A stretch of 64,000 nucleotides of DNA from UKL13-3 sp964392775 (lineage in GTDB: Bacteria; Bacteroidota; Bacteroidia; UKL13-3), in NCBI GenBank assembly GCA_964392775.1, contig CAYMRD010000011.1:45331-109330 (forward strand). The letters run 5' to 3'. This document shows, piece by piece, positions 7,430 through 16,714 of this stretch; position 1 is the first letter of the stretch, and each line of letters opens with the position of its first letter. A program made the position numbers and the translations under genes. Under the pieces are notes generated by a model. That model did not search any database. It saw only the letters and a list, made by a program, of their open reading frames with translations, and was not told the DNA's origin.

Positions 7430-9841
7430 ATGAACGAAATTGTTTTTGAAGGCGAGCATTTGCTGGCCGGAAATTTAGGCCATCTGGCTGTTGTTGTTTC
7501 ATTTGGAACGGCTATACTTTCAACCTTAGCATACTTCTTTGCGGTACGCAACCAGCAAGACAAAAGCTGGGAAAAGCTGGCCAACAGTGCTTTTTACGTG
7601 CATACGTTTGCCGTACTTAGCATTGTGGGGATTCTGTTTTACATCATTCACCAGCATTTATTCGAGTACCATTATGCGTGGCAGCACTCTTCGCGCGAGT
7701 TGCCGGTGCAGTATATGATTTCGTGTTTTTGGGAAGGTCAGGAGGGAAGCTTCCTGCTCTGGATTTTTTGGCAGATGGTGATTGGCAATATCTTATTGCG
7801 CACCGCAGGCAACTGGAAAAATCCGGTGATGGCTGTGGTGATGCTTTCGCAAATAGCTTTAACATCAATGTTGATTGGTGTCAAAATTTTCGGATACAAA
7901 TTGGGAAGCAGTCCGTTTGAGTTGCTGCGCACGGCTATGGGCAATGCACCTTTGTTTAAACGTCCTGATTACCTCTCAAAAATTACCGATGGCAACGGAC
8001 TCAATCCATTGCTGCAAAACTACTGGATGGTGATTCACCCGCCTACGTTATTTTTCGGATTTGCCACAACCATTGTGCCTTTTGCGTTTGTAATTGCGGC
8101 ATTGTGGAAACGCGATTATACCGGCTGGATGAAACAAGCTTTGCCCTGGGCTTTGGTGAGTGTAATGGTATTGGGAACGGGAATTATCATGGGTGGTTTT
8201 TGGGCTTATGAGAGTTTGAGCTTTGGTGGTTACTGGGCATGGGATCCGGTTGAAAATGCATCCTTGATTCCTTGGTTGATTTTGATAGCCGGCATGCACG
8301 TATTGCTGATTTATAAACATACAGGCAACTCACTGGCAGTAGCCATGATATTATTGCTATCAACCTTTGTATTGGTATTGTACGCTACCTTCCTTACCCG
8401 CAGCGGTATTTTGGGGAACTCATCGGTGCACTCGTTTACCGATTTGGGTATGAGTGGTCAACTACTGGTGTTTTTATTTTCTTTTATTATTCTCTCCATT
8501 GCGATGCTGGTTTGGCGCTGGAAAGAGTTGCCAACATCAGCCAAAGACGAAGAGATTTATACCCGCGAATTCTGGATGTTTATCGGAAGTCTGGTATTGG
8601 TGATTTCGGCTTTCCAGATTGTATTGACCACCTCGATTCCGGTATTTAATAAAGTGCTTGGAACCAATTTGGCACCTCCTTCGGATGTGATCACGCATTA
8701 CAATAAATGGCAAATGCCAATGGCTATCATTATTGCTTTGCTTACGGCTGCCGGACATATCATGAAGTATAAGAAGAACACGGCTGATGCCATTCGTAAG
8801 ATTGGTATCTGGGCTGCTGTTTCGATGGTGCTTGCTATTGTACTTATGTTTGTGTTTAAGCTTACCAACTGGTTTTACCTTGGATTGTTATTCGCAGCCA
8901 TATTTGCCATCATAGGCAATGCAAGTTTGCTCAAGCCTTTATTTACGGGAAAAGCGCAATTGGCCGGAGCTTCGGTAGCGCATATTGGTTTTGGTATTTT
9001 ATTGATTGGGGTATTGGTTTCATCGGCCAATAAAAAAGTGATCTCCATCAACCAAAGCGGGGAACAACTGAACCCTGAATTTGACAATCAGGCCAATATG
9101 GAGCATGTATTTCTCGAGAAGGGAAAAGCCCTCCGCATGGGCGATTACGAGATTGAATACAAACGTGATACTGTTGAGTGGGTGAATAATTATTATCAGG
9201 TTCACTACAAAAAGATCAATCCGCAAACCAACGAAGTGGAGTATGAGTTTGATTTATATCCGAACGCGCAGATCAACCCTAAGATGGGATTGGTAGCCAA
9301 TCCCGATACCAAACATTATATCTCACATGACGTATTTACTTATGTAAGTTCTGTGCCTAAAGAAAAAAGTGCCGGCAAGTATATCAACGAAAAAACGGTT
9401 GAAATGAAAGTGGGTGATACGGTTGTAACCAATAACGGATATGCTGTATTGAAGGTGATTGACTCCAACGTAAAAGATGGCAAGGTTGATATGAGCAATA
9501 TGCAATTGCTGATTTCGGCAACACTCGAAGTGCATACCCTCGATAATGTATATGAAGCCACGCCAATGTACGGGATTCAGCAAAGTCAGGTTGCGCAGTT
9601 CGAATCGGTATTGGATGAAGCACGTTTGCGTTTCCGTTTTACAGGCGTGAATCCATCCACCGGAACCATTACCATTGTGGTGGATGAAAAGGATACTTCG
9701 GGTGATTTTATCATCATGAAAGCCATTCAGTTCCCGTGGATCAATCTGGTATGGGGTGGAACCATTATTATGGTGATTGGATTTATGCTGGCCATTGCCA
9801 AAAGGTTGATGGATGTGAAAAGAAGCATTGTGAAAAGTTAA
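7430..9841 (+). CDS. ccmF: Cytochrome c heme lyase subunit CcmF
   Basis: An 803-residue polytopic membrane protein. The WWD heme-handling domain is clear near residues 254-282 (GGFWAYESLSFGGYWAWDP followed by VENASLIPWL), with conserved histidines such as VIHPPTLFFGF before it. Many membrane helices are followed by a large periplasmic domain (about residues 540-770) and a final helix. CcmF moves heme from CcmE to apocytochrome c. It ends the ccm operon; no ccmG or ccmH follows, so apocytochrome reductants must be encoded elsewhere or replaced. Confidence 0.95.
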   Translation: MNEIVFEGEHLLAGNLGHLAVVVSFGTAILSTLAYFFAVRNQQDKSWEKLANSAFYVHTFAVLSIVGILFYIIHQHLFEYHYAWQHSSRELPVQYMISCFWEGQEGSFLLWIFWQMVIGNILLRTAGNWKNPVMAVVMLSQIALTSMLIGVKIFGYKLGSSPFELLRTAMGNAPLFKRPDYLSKITDGNGLNPLLQNYWMVIHPPTLFFGFATTIVPFAFVIAALWKRDYTGWMKQALPWALVSVMVLGTGIIMGGFWAYESLSFGGYWAWDPVENASLIPWLILIAGMHVLLIYKHTGNSLAVAMILLLSTFVLVLYATFLTRSGILGNSSVHSFTDLGMSGQLLVFLFSFIILSIAMLVWRWKELPTSAKDEEIYTREFWMFIGSLVLVISAFQIVLTTSIPVFNKVLGTNLAPPSDVITHYNKWQMPMAIIIALLTAAGHIMKYKKNTADAIRKIGIWAAVSMVLAIVLMFVFKLTNWFYLGLLFAAIFAIIGNASLLKPLFTGKAQLAGASVAHIGFGILLIGVLVSSANKKVISINQSGEQLNPEFDNQANMEHVFLEKGKALRMGDYEIEYKRDTVEWVNNYYQVHYKKINPQTNEVEYEFDLYPNAQINPKMGLVANPDTKHYISHDVFTYVSSVPKEKSAGKYINEKTVEMKVGDTVVTNNGYAVLKVIDSNVKDGKVDMSNMQLLISATLEVHTLDNVYEATPMYGIQQSQVAQFESVLDEARLRFRFTGVNPSTGTITIVVDEKDTSGDFIIMKAIQFPWINLVWGGTIIMVIGFMLAIAKRLMDVKRSIVKS

Positions 9842-9990
9842 ACCGCAGCCTACACAGCGTTACACAACGACAAAGATTCTGCTTCGCAGATGTCGGTGAC
9901 GGAGCCAACCGCAAAAAGGAAAGGCACAAGAACACAAGGTTTACGCAACGAAACACTGCGGTTAAAATATTGTTGACTCCAAACGGATAG
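9842..9990. other. Intergenic spacer with decayed repeat sequence
   Basis: No ORF is supported. The stretch holds AGGAAAGGCACAAGAACACA and a weak ACCGCAG...CTGCGGT inverted pair at its ends. The wording resembles the CACAAAG/CACGAAG-type intergenic repeats seen at 13697-13888, 20461-20594 and 51780-51845. Confidence 0.4.
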
Positions 9991-10500
9991 TCATTTAAAC
10001 TGCCATTCGGAGATGAACACACTGGCCATCGGTTCTTTCCAAACGATGGTGGCTGTTTTTCCTTTGGCAATATAAAGAGGTTTATCTTCTGTCCAGTCGG
10101 TTTTCCCGATTTCGAAGGCCGATACCATTACCCAGACATCTTTTTTGAGGTTGTTGGTAATGGATAATGTTACGGATGTATGCATCACGCCACTGGCTTG
10201 TTGCGATAAATCAACAACAAAGTTGGGTTTGTGTATACTGTCGGCTTCAATACTGCGAATAGCCACAAGTTGTTTATTGCTGATAGTGGCTTCTAAAAAC
10301 AATTGTTCACCTGTGTACAACTGCAATACATTATTGGCTCCTATATATGGAGTAGAGTCGAGATCCTGACCATAATAGTGTGAACTGTCAATATACATGG
10401 CTTGCATATAAGCTTCACGGTAGGGTTTGTATACCTGAGAAAATCCCTGCACAGAGGTGGTACAAAGCAGGAGGAAAAATAAACAGCGGTGTATTTTCAT
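9991..10500 (-). CDS. Predicted secreted protein of unknown function
   Basis: A 169-residue protein with a signal peptide (MKIHRCLFFLLLCTTSVQGFSQ) and a beta-rich mature part. No known motif is seen. It lies 4 bp downstream of the DUF5808 gene and is the last member of a - strand operon that starts with the DUF5686 outer-membrane protein, so an envelope role is likely. Confidence 0.75.
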   Translation of the reverse strand: MKIHRCLFFLLLCTTSVQGFSQVYKPYREAYMQAMYIDSSHYYGQDLDSTPYIGANNVLQLYTGEQLFLEATISNKQLVAIRSIEADSIHKPNFVVDLSQQASGVMHTSVTLSITNNLKKDVWVMVSAFEIGKTDWTEDKPLYIAKGKTATIVWKEPMASVFISEWQFK

Positions 10501-10503
10501 GAG

Positions 10504-10698
10504 TTAGTGAAGCACTGAAGTTAATCCCCAAATGGCCAAGACAATAAGAACATACACCAAAATCGAATACGGATTTGCAAAGTTAATCGTCCACCCTAAG
10601 TTTTTGATTCGTTTGGGTGGAAAGATACGCTTGTCATTTTTGTTGAAGTAAAAAATACCCCATTTCCAGTTTGAAGGGTCTTGATGGTTATCACTCAT
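10504..10698 (-). CDS. Small DUF5808-like membrane protein
   Basis: A 64-residue protein starting MSDNHQDPSN. The segment WKWGIFYFNKNDKRIFPPKR resembles the DUF5808 signature, in which a short soluble domain is joined to a membrane helix (here VYVLIVLAIWGL). The open frame extends 26 codons further into the 3' end of the DUF5686 gene, but this ATG, 20 bp after that gene's stop, is the sensible start. Function unknown. Confidence 0.75.
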   Translation of the reverse strand: MSDNHQDPSNWKWGIFYFNKNDKRIFPPKRIKNLGWTINFANPYSILVYVLIVLAIWGLTSVLH

Positions 10699-10717
10699 AT
10701 TAAAATCAAATATAGGG

Positions 10718-13243
10718 TTAAAACTGAAACACCAGTCCAACATTGATACCCCATTTACGTACATCCACATTGTCACGGTAGGTTAAACGGTGCAACACAC
10801 CTACGGTCACAAAACGTAAAATATTTTCAACACCATAACCAACCTCAATATATGGTTCTTTCTTAAACTGGTTGACAGGAGAGAACAAACGTCCCTGCTC
10901 ATCCACAGGTGAAAATAAGTCGAGGTTTTGTTGTGAAAGACTGCCGTAAGCACCTTTAACGAGTGCAAAATTTCTAAGTTTCCATTTGTTTAGAATGGGT
11001 ACCCTGTTAAACAATAATCCTTCAAAATGTTGGGTATACCTAAACGAGTAATATTCATCCGAAGCAAACTCATACAGGTTCATCAAACTCATGTTTTGTT
11101 CGTTGTACAAAACGGTAGAGTTTCCGCGGGGCACATCCAGCAACGGATAGGGTAATGCACCGAAAATTTTTCCGGTGGTGATGCTCCAGTCGGCTGTTCC
11201 TAAGATACCGGTATTCATGTGGTGTTCGAGGTTTACCTGTATTTTATTAAATCCGAAGTCGCCATTTAAAACACCTTTAAACGCCTGCGAATACAATAAA
11301 GTAATGGCAGGATAAGGAGAACGCTGCATCCGGATACGGTCGGCACCACGTTGAACCCAAATTTCCTTAAAGGCAAAACGAGCTTCAATGGTAGCCGAGG
11401 TATAGGTAAAATTGCTGCGGGCATTATCGGGCGAAGCCGGTTTGGTTGGGTCGGGTTTATACGCAAACACAAATGTGCCTAAAGGTTGATAATACGTGTT
11501 TTGTGCAGTGGCACGAAACGTCCAATTGCGTTTGGGTTGTGTTAGAAACGAAAGTCGATAGTCGACAGCATGATTGAGCCGGGCTTGTGGCGACAAAAAA
11601 CTCAGGGTCGTAAACAGGTTGCTCATCGTGGTGCTGTGCAACTGGGTAGAGTTAGGGTCGTTGATGCCCATAATTTCATAATCATCTTTGAATTGAACAC
11701 CAATGGTCGTCCATTTTTTATGGTTCAATACCCTGTCAATCCCAGCGCCATATTTCCATTTCTCATCATAAAATCCGTATGCCACATAGGAGCGGATAAA
11801 CCAGTTTTTTGAAAATTGATTATTGGTTCTAAACCCAACACGTACCCGCCAGTGTTCAACCTGATTGTATCCTGCAAGCAAAATATTCGGGCCGAGGTCA
11901 AGCTTTCCGGCACGGTAATATCCTTCGGCAAATATCTGTATAACCTCAAGGTAAGTCTTCACCACGGGCACATTTTTCACCGAATCAATCATGTTAATCA
12001 TTTGTTTTTCGGTTACCGAAAAAGGTTCTGTTCTTACTTCATTCCAATACACACTGTCATGGTCGAGCATGTCGGGAGCTCTTTCTACCACGGCATCAAA
12101 AAACGATACGGGTTTTGGCGAATTGATAGTAAAGTTGTTATTAGACCGGTACATCTTAGCCACAAATCCACTGGCATCTTCCCCGGGTTGTGCCAGGTCG
12201 AGTATCAACCGAGTTTTAGATACCGCCCAAATACCATTGCCAACAGGTACCATCTCCTGCTGTATTTTGAGGCGGTCTAAAAAGTTGATATTGGCCGAAG
12301 GAGCCAGCTCAAGGTCCAACCGTTTTAGTGCATAGGAGGAATCAGCTATCCAAATCGTTCCTAAAAAACCAAGATCTTCTTCACGCCTGAGGTTAAGTTT
12401 TATTTTGTAACATTTTGTTCCCTCAATCTCAACCGAATCGGTGAGGGTATAGATATAAAAACTGCTTCCGCCATCGGCAATGGGCGATAAAAAATCTTTA
12501 TTCAGAAAACGTACCCAGTTTTGGTTGAAGTTAAAATCGAGCAGGGTTGGCCCGATAATATCCAGCACATAACTGCCTTGCTCAGCCAAAAATCCATTGA
12601 TATCACTGGCTTTGATGACTTCTTTGGTTAAAAAAGGATTGTTCTTCCGGTAAAAACGAGAATAGGTTTCACTCACAAAAATGGGCAGGATGTATTTGCC
12701 TTCATCGTTTTTAATTTGATTGGCGGTATCAAATAAACTTTTGATTGGTTTAAATACTTGTCTGTTTTTCATCTTCTCCGAAATATTGTCCATCGAAGCA
12801 TCAAACTTGGTGTATGCATCAAATTCAATATCGGTAAGGTTTTGCGGGCTGTTTCGGTATTTGTGCTCTGCCGCTCTTTTGATGATGCGCAAAGCAGGAT
12901 TTTCTCCGGCTATAATCACAACCTCATCCATTACCCTGTTATCAGGCTCCAGTTCCACGTTTAAGATTTGTGTTTCACCTGCCTTAATATGCCGTGTAAT
13001 GGGTCTGTACCCGATATAGCTGAATACAATACTGTCGGCAGGTGTATTGGTTTTAAGCTGATAGTTTCCCTCAAAATCACTGGTGGTTCCGATTTGTGTT
13101 CCTTTAAAGTGGATGCTCACAAATGGTAAGGATTCGGGTTTGCCTTTTTCGGTAATCCGTCCACGGATAATAGTTGTTTGTGCGTTTGCAGTTGTAATGC
13201 AAACACAGCACAAAATACCGATCAGCAGAAGCCATTTGAACAT
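10718..13243 (-). CDS. DUF5686 / carboxypeptidase-like regulatory domain outer-membrane protein
   Basis: About 841 residues. A signal peptide (MFKWLLLIGILCCVCITTANA) precedes a carboxypeptidase-D regulatory-like beta-sandwich (IIRGRITEKGKPESLPFVSI), then a long DUF5686 region with many aromatic, alternating beta-strands ending in GVLHRLTYRDNV...VGLVFQF, typical of an outer-membrane barrel with a terminal aromatic residue. The domain order matches TonB-dependent-receptor-like proteins lacking a plug. The open frame continues 44 codons upstream, but the chosen ATG gives a proper signal peptide. It heads a three-gene operon and has a paralogue at 24095-26731. Confidence 0.88.
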   Translation of the reverse strand: MFKWLLLIGILCCVCITTANAQTTIIRGRITEKGKPESLPFVSIHFKGTQIGTTSDFEGNYQLKTNTPADSIVFSYIGYRPITRHIKAGETQILNVELEPDNRVMDEVVIIAGENPALRIIKRAAEHKYRNSPQNLTDIEFDAYTKFDASMDNISEKMKNRQVFKPIKSLFDTANQIKNDEGKYILPIFVSETYSRFYRKNNPFLTKEVIKASDINGFLAEQGSYVLDIIGPTLLDFNFNQNWVRFLNKDFLSPIADGGSSFYIYTLTDSVEIEGTKCYKIKLNLRREEDLGFLGTIWIADSSYALKRLDLELAPSANINFLDRLKIQQEMVPVGNGIWAVSKTRLILDLAQPGEDASGFVAKMYRSNNNFTINSPKPVSFFDAVVERAPDMLDHDSVYWNEVRTEPFSVTEKQMINMIDSVKNVPVVKTYLEVIQIFAEGYYRAGKLDLGPNILLAGYNQVEHWRVRVGFRTNNQFSKNWFIRSYVAYGFYDEKWKYGAGIDRVLNHKKWTTIGVQFKDDYEIMGINDPNSTQLHSTTMSNLFTTLSFLSPQARLNHAVDYRLSFLTQPKRNWTFRATAQNTYYQPLGTFVFAYKPDPTKPASPDNARSNFTYTSATIEARFAFKEIWVQRGADRIRMQRSPYPAITLLYSQAFKGVLNGDFGFNKIQVNLEHHMNTGILGTADWSITTGKIFGALPYPLLDVPRGNSTVLYNEQNMSLMNLYEFASDEYYSFRYTQHFEGLLFNRVPILNKWKLRNFALVKGAYGSLSQQNLDLFSPVDEQGRLFSPVNQFKKEPYIEVGYGVENILRFVTVGVLHRLTYRDNVDVRKWGINVGLVFQF

Positions 13244-13328
13244 AGCAGGGTTATTCACGAAGCAACCGCAAAATGCCGGAAAAAAATAAAAAAACAAACC
13301 CGGCAACAAGTGTGTGGTATAAGATTGA

Positions 13329-13336
13329 TAAGTTTG
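13329..13336 (+). promoter_or_regulatory. -7 box of the ferredoxin gene
   Basis: TAAGTTTG, an exact TAnnTTTG match, lies 4 nt (CGCC) before the ATG at 13341. This spacing predicts a leaderless transcript. The divergent DUF5686 gene starts about 100 bp away. Confidence 0.6.
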
Positions 13337-13340
13337 CGCC

Positions 13341-13646
13341 ATGAGATTTGACAAACACATATTTATTTGTGCCAACCAAAAGGCAGAAGGGAAGGCTTGT
13401 TGCGGCCATGATCAGGGACTTCATTTAGTGGAACGATTCAGAGAGGTACTTGCCGAAAAAGGCTTAAAAGGAAAAGTGAGAGCGCAACGTTCGGGTTGTT
13501 TGGATGCCTGCACCAAAGGTCCCGCTTTGGTTATCTATCCCGAAGGAACCTATTATGGTAATGTGCAATTGACGGATGTGGAACGTATTGTCGACCAGCA
13601 TATCATTGGCAATTCCATACTAGAAGAGTTGGAGCTGAAATACTAA
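13341..13646 (+). CDS. Thioredoxin-like [2Fe-2S] ferredoxin
   Basis: A 101-residue protein with Cys10 in FICANQ, Cys20/Cys21 in KACCGH, and Cys53 and Cys57 in SGCLDAC. This C-x(10)-C plus C-x3-C pattern is that of thioredoxin-fold 2Fe-2S ferredoxins, related to the NuoE fold. The motif GPALVIYPEGTYYGNV near the C-terminus is typical. It is a single-gene unit after a TAAGTTTG promoter, and the partner is unknown. Confidence 0.88.
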   Translation: MRFDKHIFICANQKAEGKACCGHDQGLHLVERFREVLAEKGLKGKVRAQRSGCLDACTKGPALVIYPEGTYYGNVQLTDVERIVDQHIIGNSILEELELKY

Positions 13647-13696
13647 ATGGTTTGTGATGTGTGAATTAGGATTTGTGATGTTTGATTTGGGAAAAA

Positions 13697-13888
13697 CAGA
13701 CGACACCATTTCGTGTCTTTCTTCCTCATTAAAATTTGTGGCCTTCGTGTACAAGTCTAATACTCTTTTTTTTGTACACGGACACTAAAAGGAAGAAAGA
13801 TGAAAGACTACGAATAAAGTTCTAATTGACAGACGACCATGCTTCGTGCCTTTCTTCCTCATTAAAATTTGTGGCCTTCGTGTACAAG
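13697..13888. repeat. Pair of 59-bp direct repeats with an inverted remnant between
   Basis: Copies at 13697-13755 and 13830-13888 share CAGACGAC at the left and about 46 bp at the right with one difference (TTCGTG[T/C]CTTTCTTCC ... TTCGTGTACAAG). Between them, TTGTACACG (13772-13780) and GGAAGAAAG (13791-13799) repeat the same words in inverted order. AGTTCTAATTGACAG at 13818-13832 recurs at 32711-32725. The spacer 13647-13950 holds no gene. Confidence 0.85.
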
Positions 13889-13950
13889 ATCATCATTAAC
13901 ATCCTCCACAATTCCCAAACTACATAATCAACAAATACGTATTTTGCGGC

Positions 13951-15747
13951 ATGTTTACGGCACACCTCAAGAGCATCATCAGCAGCCTTCCCGACAGTCC
14001 CGGTGTTTATAAATACTACGACAGCGAAGGGGTATTGATGTATATCGGTAAAGCCAAAAAACTTAAAAAGCGTGTCTCATCCTATTTTACCAAATCACAC
14101 GACAGCCGAAAAACGGCCGTGATGGTAAGCAAGATTGCCGATATTCAATTCACACTGGTAGATTCGGAGATTGATGCCTTGCTGCTCGAAAATTCGCTTA
14201 TCAAAACCTTTCAGCCCAGATTTAATATCAGCTTAAAGGACGATAAAACCTATCCATGGATCTGCATCAAAAAGGAACGGTTTCCACGCATTTTTTCTAC
14301 CCGGCAGTATATCAAGGATGGTTCAGAGTATTTTGGTCCCTATGCATCGGGAAGCATGAAACATACCATATTGGATACGATTAGAGGATTGTATCCAACC
14401 CGGAATTGCAACCTGCATTTATCTCAATCCAATATTGAAGAAGGAAAGTTTAAGGCTTGCCTCGAATACCAGATTGGCAATTGCAAAGCACCCTGCATTG
14501 GAGTACAGTCGGAAGAAGACTACAATGCCTCCATCAAAGAAATCAAGAGCATTCTGAAAGGCAATACCGGAGTAGTGCAACAACAGCTTAAACAGAACAT
14601 GCAGGAAGCAGCAGCAGAATTGCGTTTTGAAGCAGCAGCACAGTACAAAAGGAAACTCGATATACTGGCTAATTACCAAAGCAAATCAACTATTGTAACT
14701 TCCATTCCCAATGATGTGGATGTATTTAGTATAGTGAGTGATGATAAGTTTGCGTTCGTAAATTTCTTAAAAGTATCAAACGGAATGGTGATTCAAACCC
14801 AAACCTTTGAACTCAAAAAGAAACTGGAAGAAACCAAGGAAGAACTGCTGGAGTTTGCCATTGGTGAAGTGCGCGAACAATACAAAAGTGTTTCGAGAGA
14901 GGTGATCATTCCGTTTCCTCTGGAGCTGGAGGACGAGCGCATAACCTTTACCATTCCTAAGGCAGGAGATAAAAAACAACTGCTCGATCTTTCGTACAAA
15001 AACGCGATATATTATAAGAAAGAGAAATTATCGCAGTATGAAAAACTCAACCCGGACCTGAAAGTAGAGCGGGTACTTACCCAAATGCAACAAGATCTCC
15101 GACTCAAAACTCTACCACGCCATATCGAGTGTTTTGATAACTCCAATATACAGGGAAACTTCCCGGTGTCGGCTATGGTGGTATTTAAAAATGCCAAACC
15201 CAGCAAAAAGGATTACCGTCACTTTAATGTACAAACGGTTGTTGGTCCCGATGATTTTGCTACCATGCGTGAGGTTATATTCAGACGGTACCGCAGGGTG
15301 CTGGATGAACAAGAATCATTGCCTGATTTAATTATTGTAGACGGAGGGAAGGGACAACTGAGTTCTGCCATTGAGAGTTTAAAAGCTCTGGATTTATACG
15401 GCAAAGTTCCAATTTTGGGCATTGCCAAGCGATTGGAAGAACTGTATTACCCCGAAGATGAATTGCCTTTGTATATTGATAAGAAATCAGAAACCCTCAA
15501 AATTATTCAGCAACTTAGGGACGAGGCTCACCGGTTTGGAATTACCCATCACCGCAACCGTAGAAGTAAAGGAACTATCAAATCAGAATTGAGCGAAATC
15601 AAAGGTATTGGGCAGGAAACACAAAAAATCTTGCTGAGCGAGCTGAAATCGGTTAAGCGCATTCGTGAATCTACTTTCGAATTATTGGCTGATATCATTG
15701 GACCTGCAAAGGCTAAACTGGTTTGGGGACATTTTCATCAAAGCTAA
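13951..15747 (+). CDS. uvrC: Excinuclease ABC subunit C (UvrC)
   Basis: A 598-residue nucleotide-excision-repair nuclease that makes both incisions around a lesion with UvrAB. The GIY-YIG domain is at the N-terminus (GVYKYYDSEGVLMYIGKA, residues about 19-36). The UvrB-interacting UVR motif follows near 215 (AAELRFEAAAQYKRKLD), then the RNase H-like C-terminal nuclease domain (ECFDNSNIQGNFPVSAMVVF; IIVDGGKGQLSSA) and a terminal helix-hairpin-helix region (EIKGIGQETQKILL). Full length for the family. A TATTTTG box ends 4 nt before the ATG. Confidence 0.97.
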   Translation: MFTAHLKSIISSLPDSPGVYKYYDSEGVLMYIGKAKKLKKRVSSYFTKSHDSRKTAVMVSKIADIQFTLVDSEIDALLLENSLIKTFQPRFNISLKDDKTYPWICIKKERFPRIFSTRQYIKDGSEYFGPYASGSMKHTILDTIRGLYPTRNCNLHLSQSNIEEGKFKACLEYQIGNCKAPCIGVQSEEDYNASIKEIKSILKGNTGVVQQQLKQNMQEAAAELRFEAAAQYKRKLDILANYQSKSTIVTSIPNDVDVFSIVSDDKFAFVNFLKVSNGMVIQTQTFELKKKLEETKEELLEFAIGEVREQYKSVSREVIIPFPLELEDERITFTIPKAGDKKQLLDLSYKNAIYYKKEKLSQYEKLNPDLKVERVLTQMQQDLRLKTLPRHIECFDNSNIQGNFPVSAMVVFKNAKPSKKDYRHFNVQTVVGPDDFATMREVIFRRYRRVLDEQESLPDLIIVDGGKGQLSSAIESLKALDLYGKVPILGIAKRLEELYYPEDELPLYIDKKSETLKIIQQLRDEAHRFGITHHRNRRSKGTIKSELSEIKGIGQETQKILLSELKSVKRIRESTFELLADIIGPAKAKLVWGHFHQS

Positions 15748-15823
15748 TGTTGGCTATTTGTAACCTTTTAATTAAGTTTGGAAAAACTATCAGTTATTTT
15801 TTAACCCTAAAACAATCTTACAC

Positions 15824-16504
15824 ATGAAAAAACTATTACTAAGTTTATTATCTATCATTTCTCTATCGGCATTTGCCCAAAAGGACTTAAGCATTACATT
15901 ATTGGAGCCTCTCGATAGTGCTGAAATTAATTCACTAAGACCATTTGACGTTGCCCTCTCTGTTAAAAATGCAGGCACAGATACCATTTTGGCAACGGAT
16001 TCTTTTATTGTTATTTTGGGTATAGGTGGCAACGTAATAACCGCAGCGATGTATGGGGCGGAAATAATTCCCGGAGACTCTATTCTCCAAGGAGGAGCAT
16101 TAACCATAACTCTTCCGTCAGATCTTGGCTGGGCACCTTTTTTTGCTGCCGTAAGTTTTAAAGATACTGTAGCCAATGTTGACCCAAATCTTGGTAATAA
16201 CATCGACTTTAGTATAGTGAATTTGCGTGTATTCCCTACAGGTTTAGCGCAACTTCAAGCTTTGGCAAATTCCGTTACTGCTTATCCAAATCCTGCCAAT
16301 ACAGAGTTTACCCTTACAATGGATGCGTCAAACGCAACAGTTGAAATTATGGATATAACCGGCAGGTCAATTGAAAGTGCCGCTGTTACCATGGGTGAGG
16401 CTCGTTTGAATGTAAGCAGCTACAACAATGGCGTGTACTTCTATAACGTTCGCAATGAAGCGGGATCGATGGTGAAATCAGGTAAGTTTACCGTAAGTCA
16501 CTAA
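15824..16504 (+). CDS. Secreted protein with T9SS type A sorting domain
   Basis: 226 residues. A signal peptide (MKKLLLSLLSIISLSAFAQ) precedes a CARDB/Ig-like beta-sandwich (about 20-130, DVALSVKNAGTDTI) and a C-terminal T9SS sorting domain (about 148-226) with AYPNPANTEFTL, VEIMDITGR and a GVYFYNV...KSGKFTV ending. It is predicted to be exported by Sec, then across the outer membrane by the type IX system. No enzymatic motif. Possibly an adhesin or a small surface protein. It is monocistronic with a strong terminator. Confidence 0.88.
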   Translation: MKKLLLSLLSIISLSAFAQKDLSITLLEPLDSAEINSLRPFDVALSVKNAGTDTILATDSFIVILGIGGNVITAAMYGAEIIPGDSILQGGALTITLPSDLGWAPFFAAVSFKDTVANVDPNLGNNIDFSIVNLRVFPTGLAQLQALANSVTAYPNPANTEFTLTMDASNATVEIMDITGRSIESAAVTMGEARLNVSSYNNGVYFYNVRNEAGSMVKSGKFTVSH

Positions 16505-16522
16505 AATTATTTTTCTTTTAAT

Positions 16523-16558
16523 AAAAGGCTGGAACACACAATTGTTCCGGCCTTTTTT
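16523..16558 (+). terminator. Rho-independent terminator after the T9SS protein gene
   Basis: AGGCTGGAACA - loop CACAAT - TGTTCCGGCCT followed by TTTTT. The 11-bp stem has one G-T pair, and the A-run before it makes it potentially bidirectional. Confidence 0.9.
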
Positions 16559-16612
16559 ATGGAATGCTCAAAAATAATTTTCACAAAAAGTTTTACATGT
16601 AAAAAGTATTTC

Positions 16613-16620
16613 TATCTTTG
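16613..16620 (+). promoter_or_regulatory. -7 box of the tRNA-Arg gene
   Basis: TATCTTTG matches TAnnTTTG and ends 18 nt before the first base of the tRNA. This gives a reference spacing for a non-coding transcript. Confidence 0.6.
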
Positions 16621-16638
16621 CCACCCTCAATAACAAAT

Positions 16639-16712
16639 GGTTTTGTAGCTCAATTGGATAGAGCATCTCACTACGGATGAGAAGGTTTGGGGTTCGAATC
16701 CCTACAAGACCA
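16639..16712 (+). tRNA. tRNA-Arg (anticodon ACG)
   Basis: A complete cloverleaf can be drawn by hand. The acceptor stem is GGTTTTG/CAAGACC with one G-U pair. The D arm is GCTC/GAGC, and the anticodon stem TCTCA/TGAGA closes the loop CTACGGA with anticodon ACG. The variable loop is AGGTT. The T arm has loop TTCGAAT, and the discriminator is A. CCA is not encoded. It reads CGU (and CGC/CGA once A34 is deaminated to inosine). The gene is flanked by a TATCTTTG promoter and a terminator. Confidence 0.97.
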
Positions 16713-16714
16713 CT

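Noticed and set aside
11816..12280. 154-codon ORF on the + strand inside the DUF5686 gene
   Set aside because: Shadow of the - strand gene, with no independent start context or motif.
13697..13888. CRISPR array
   Set aside because: Only two repeat copies with an inverted fragment between them, no regular spacers and no cas genes in the window.
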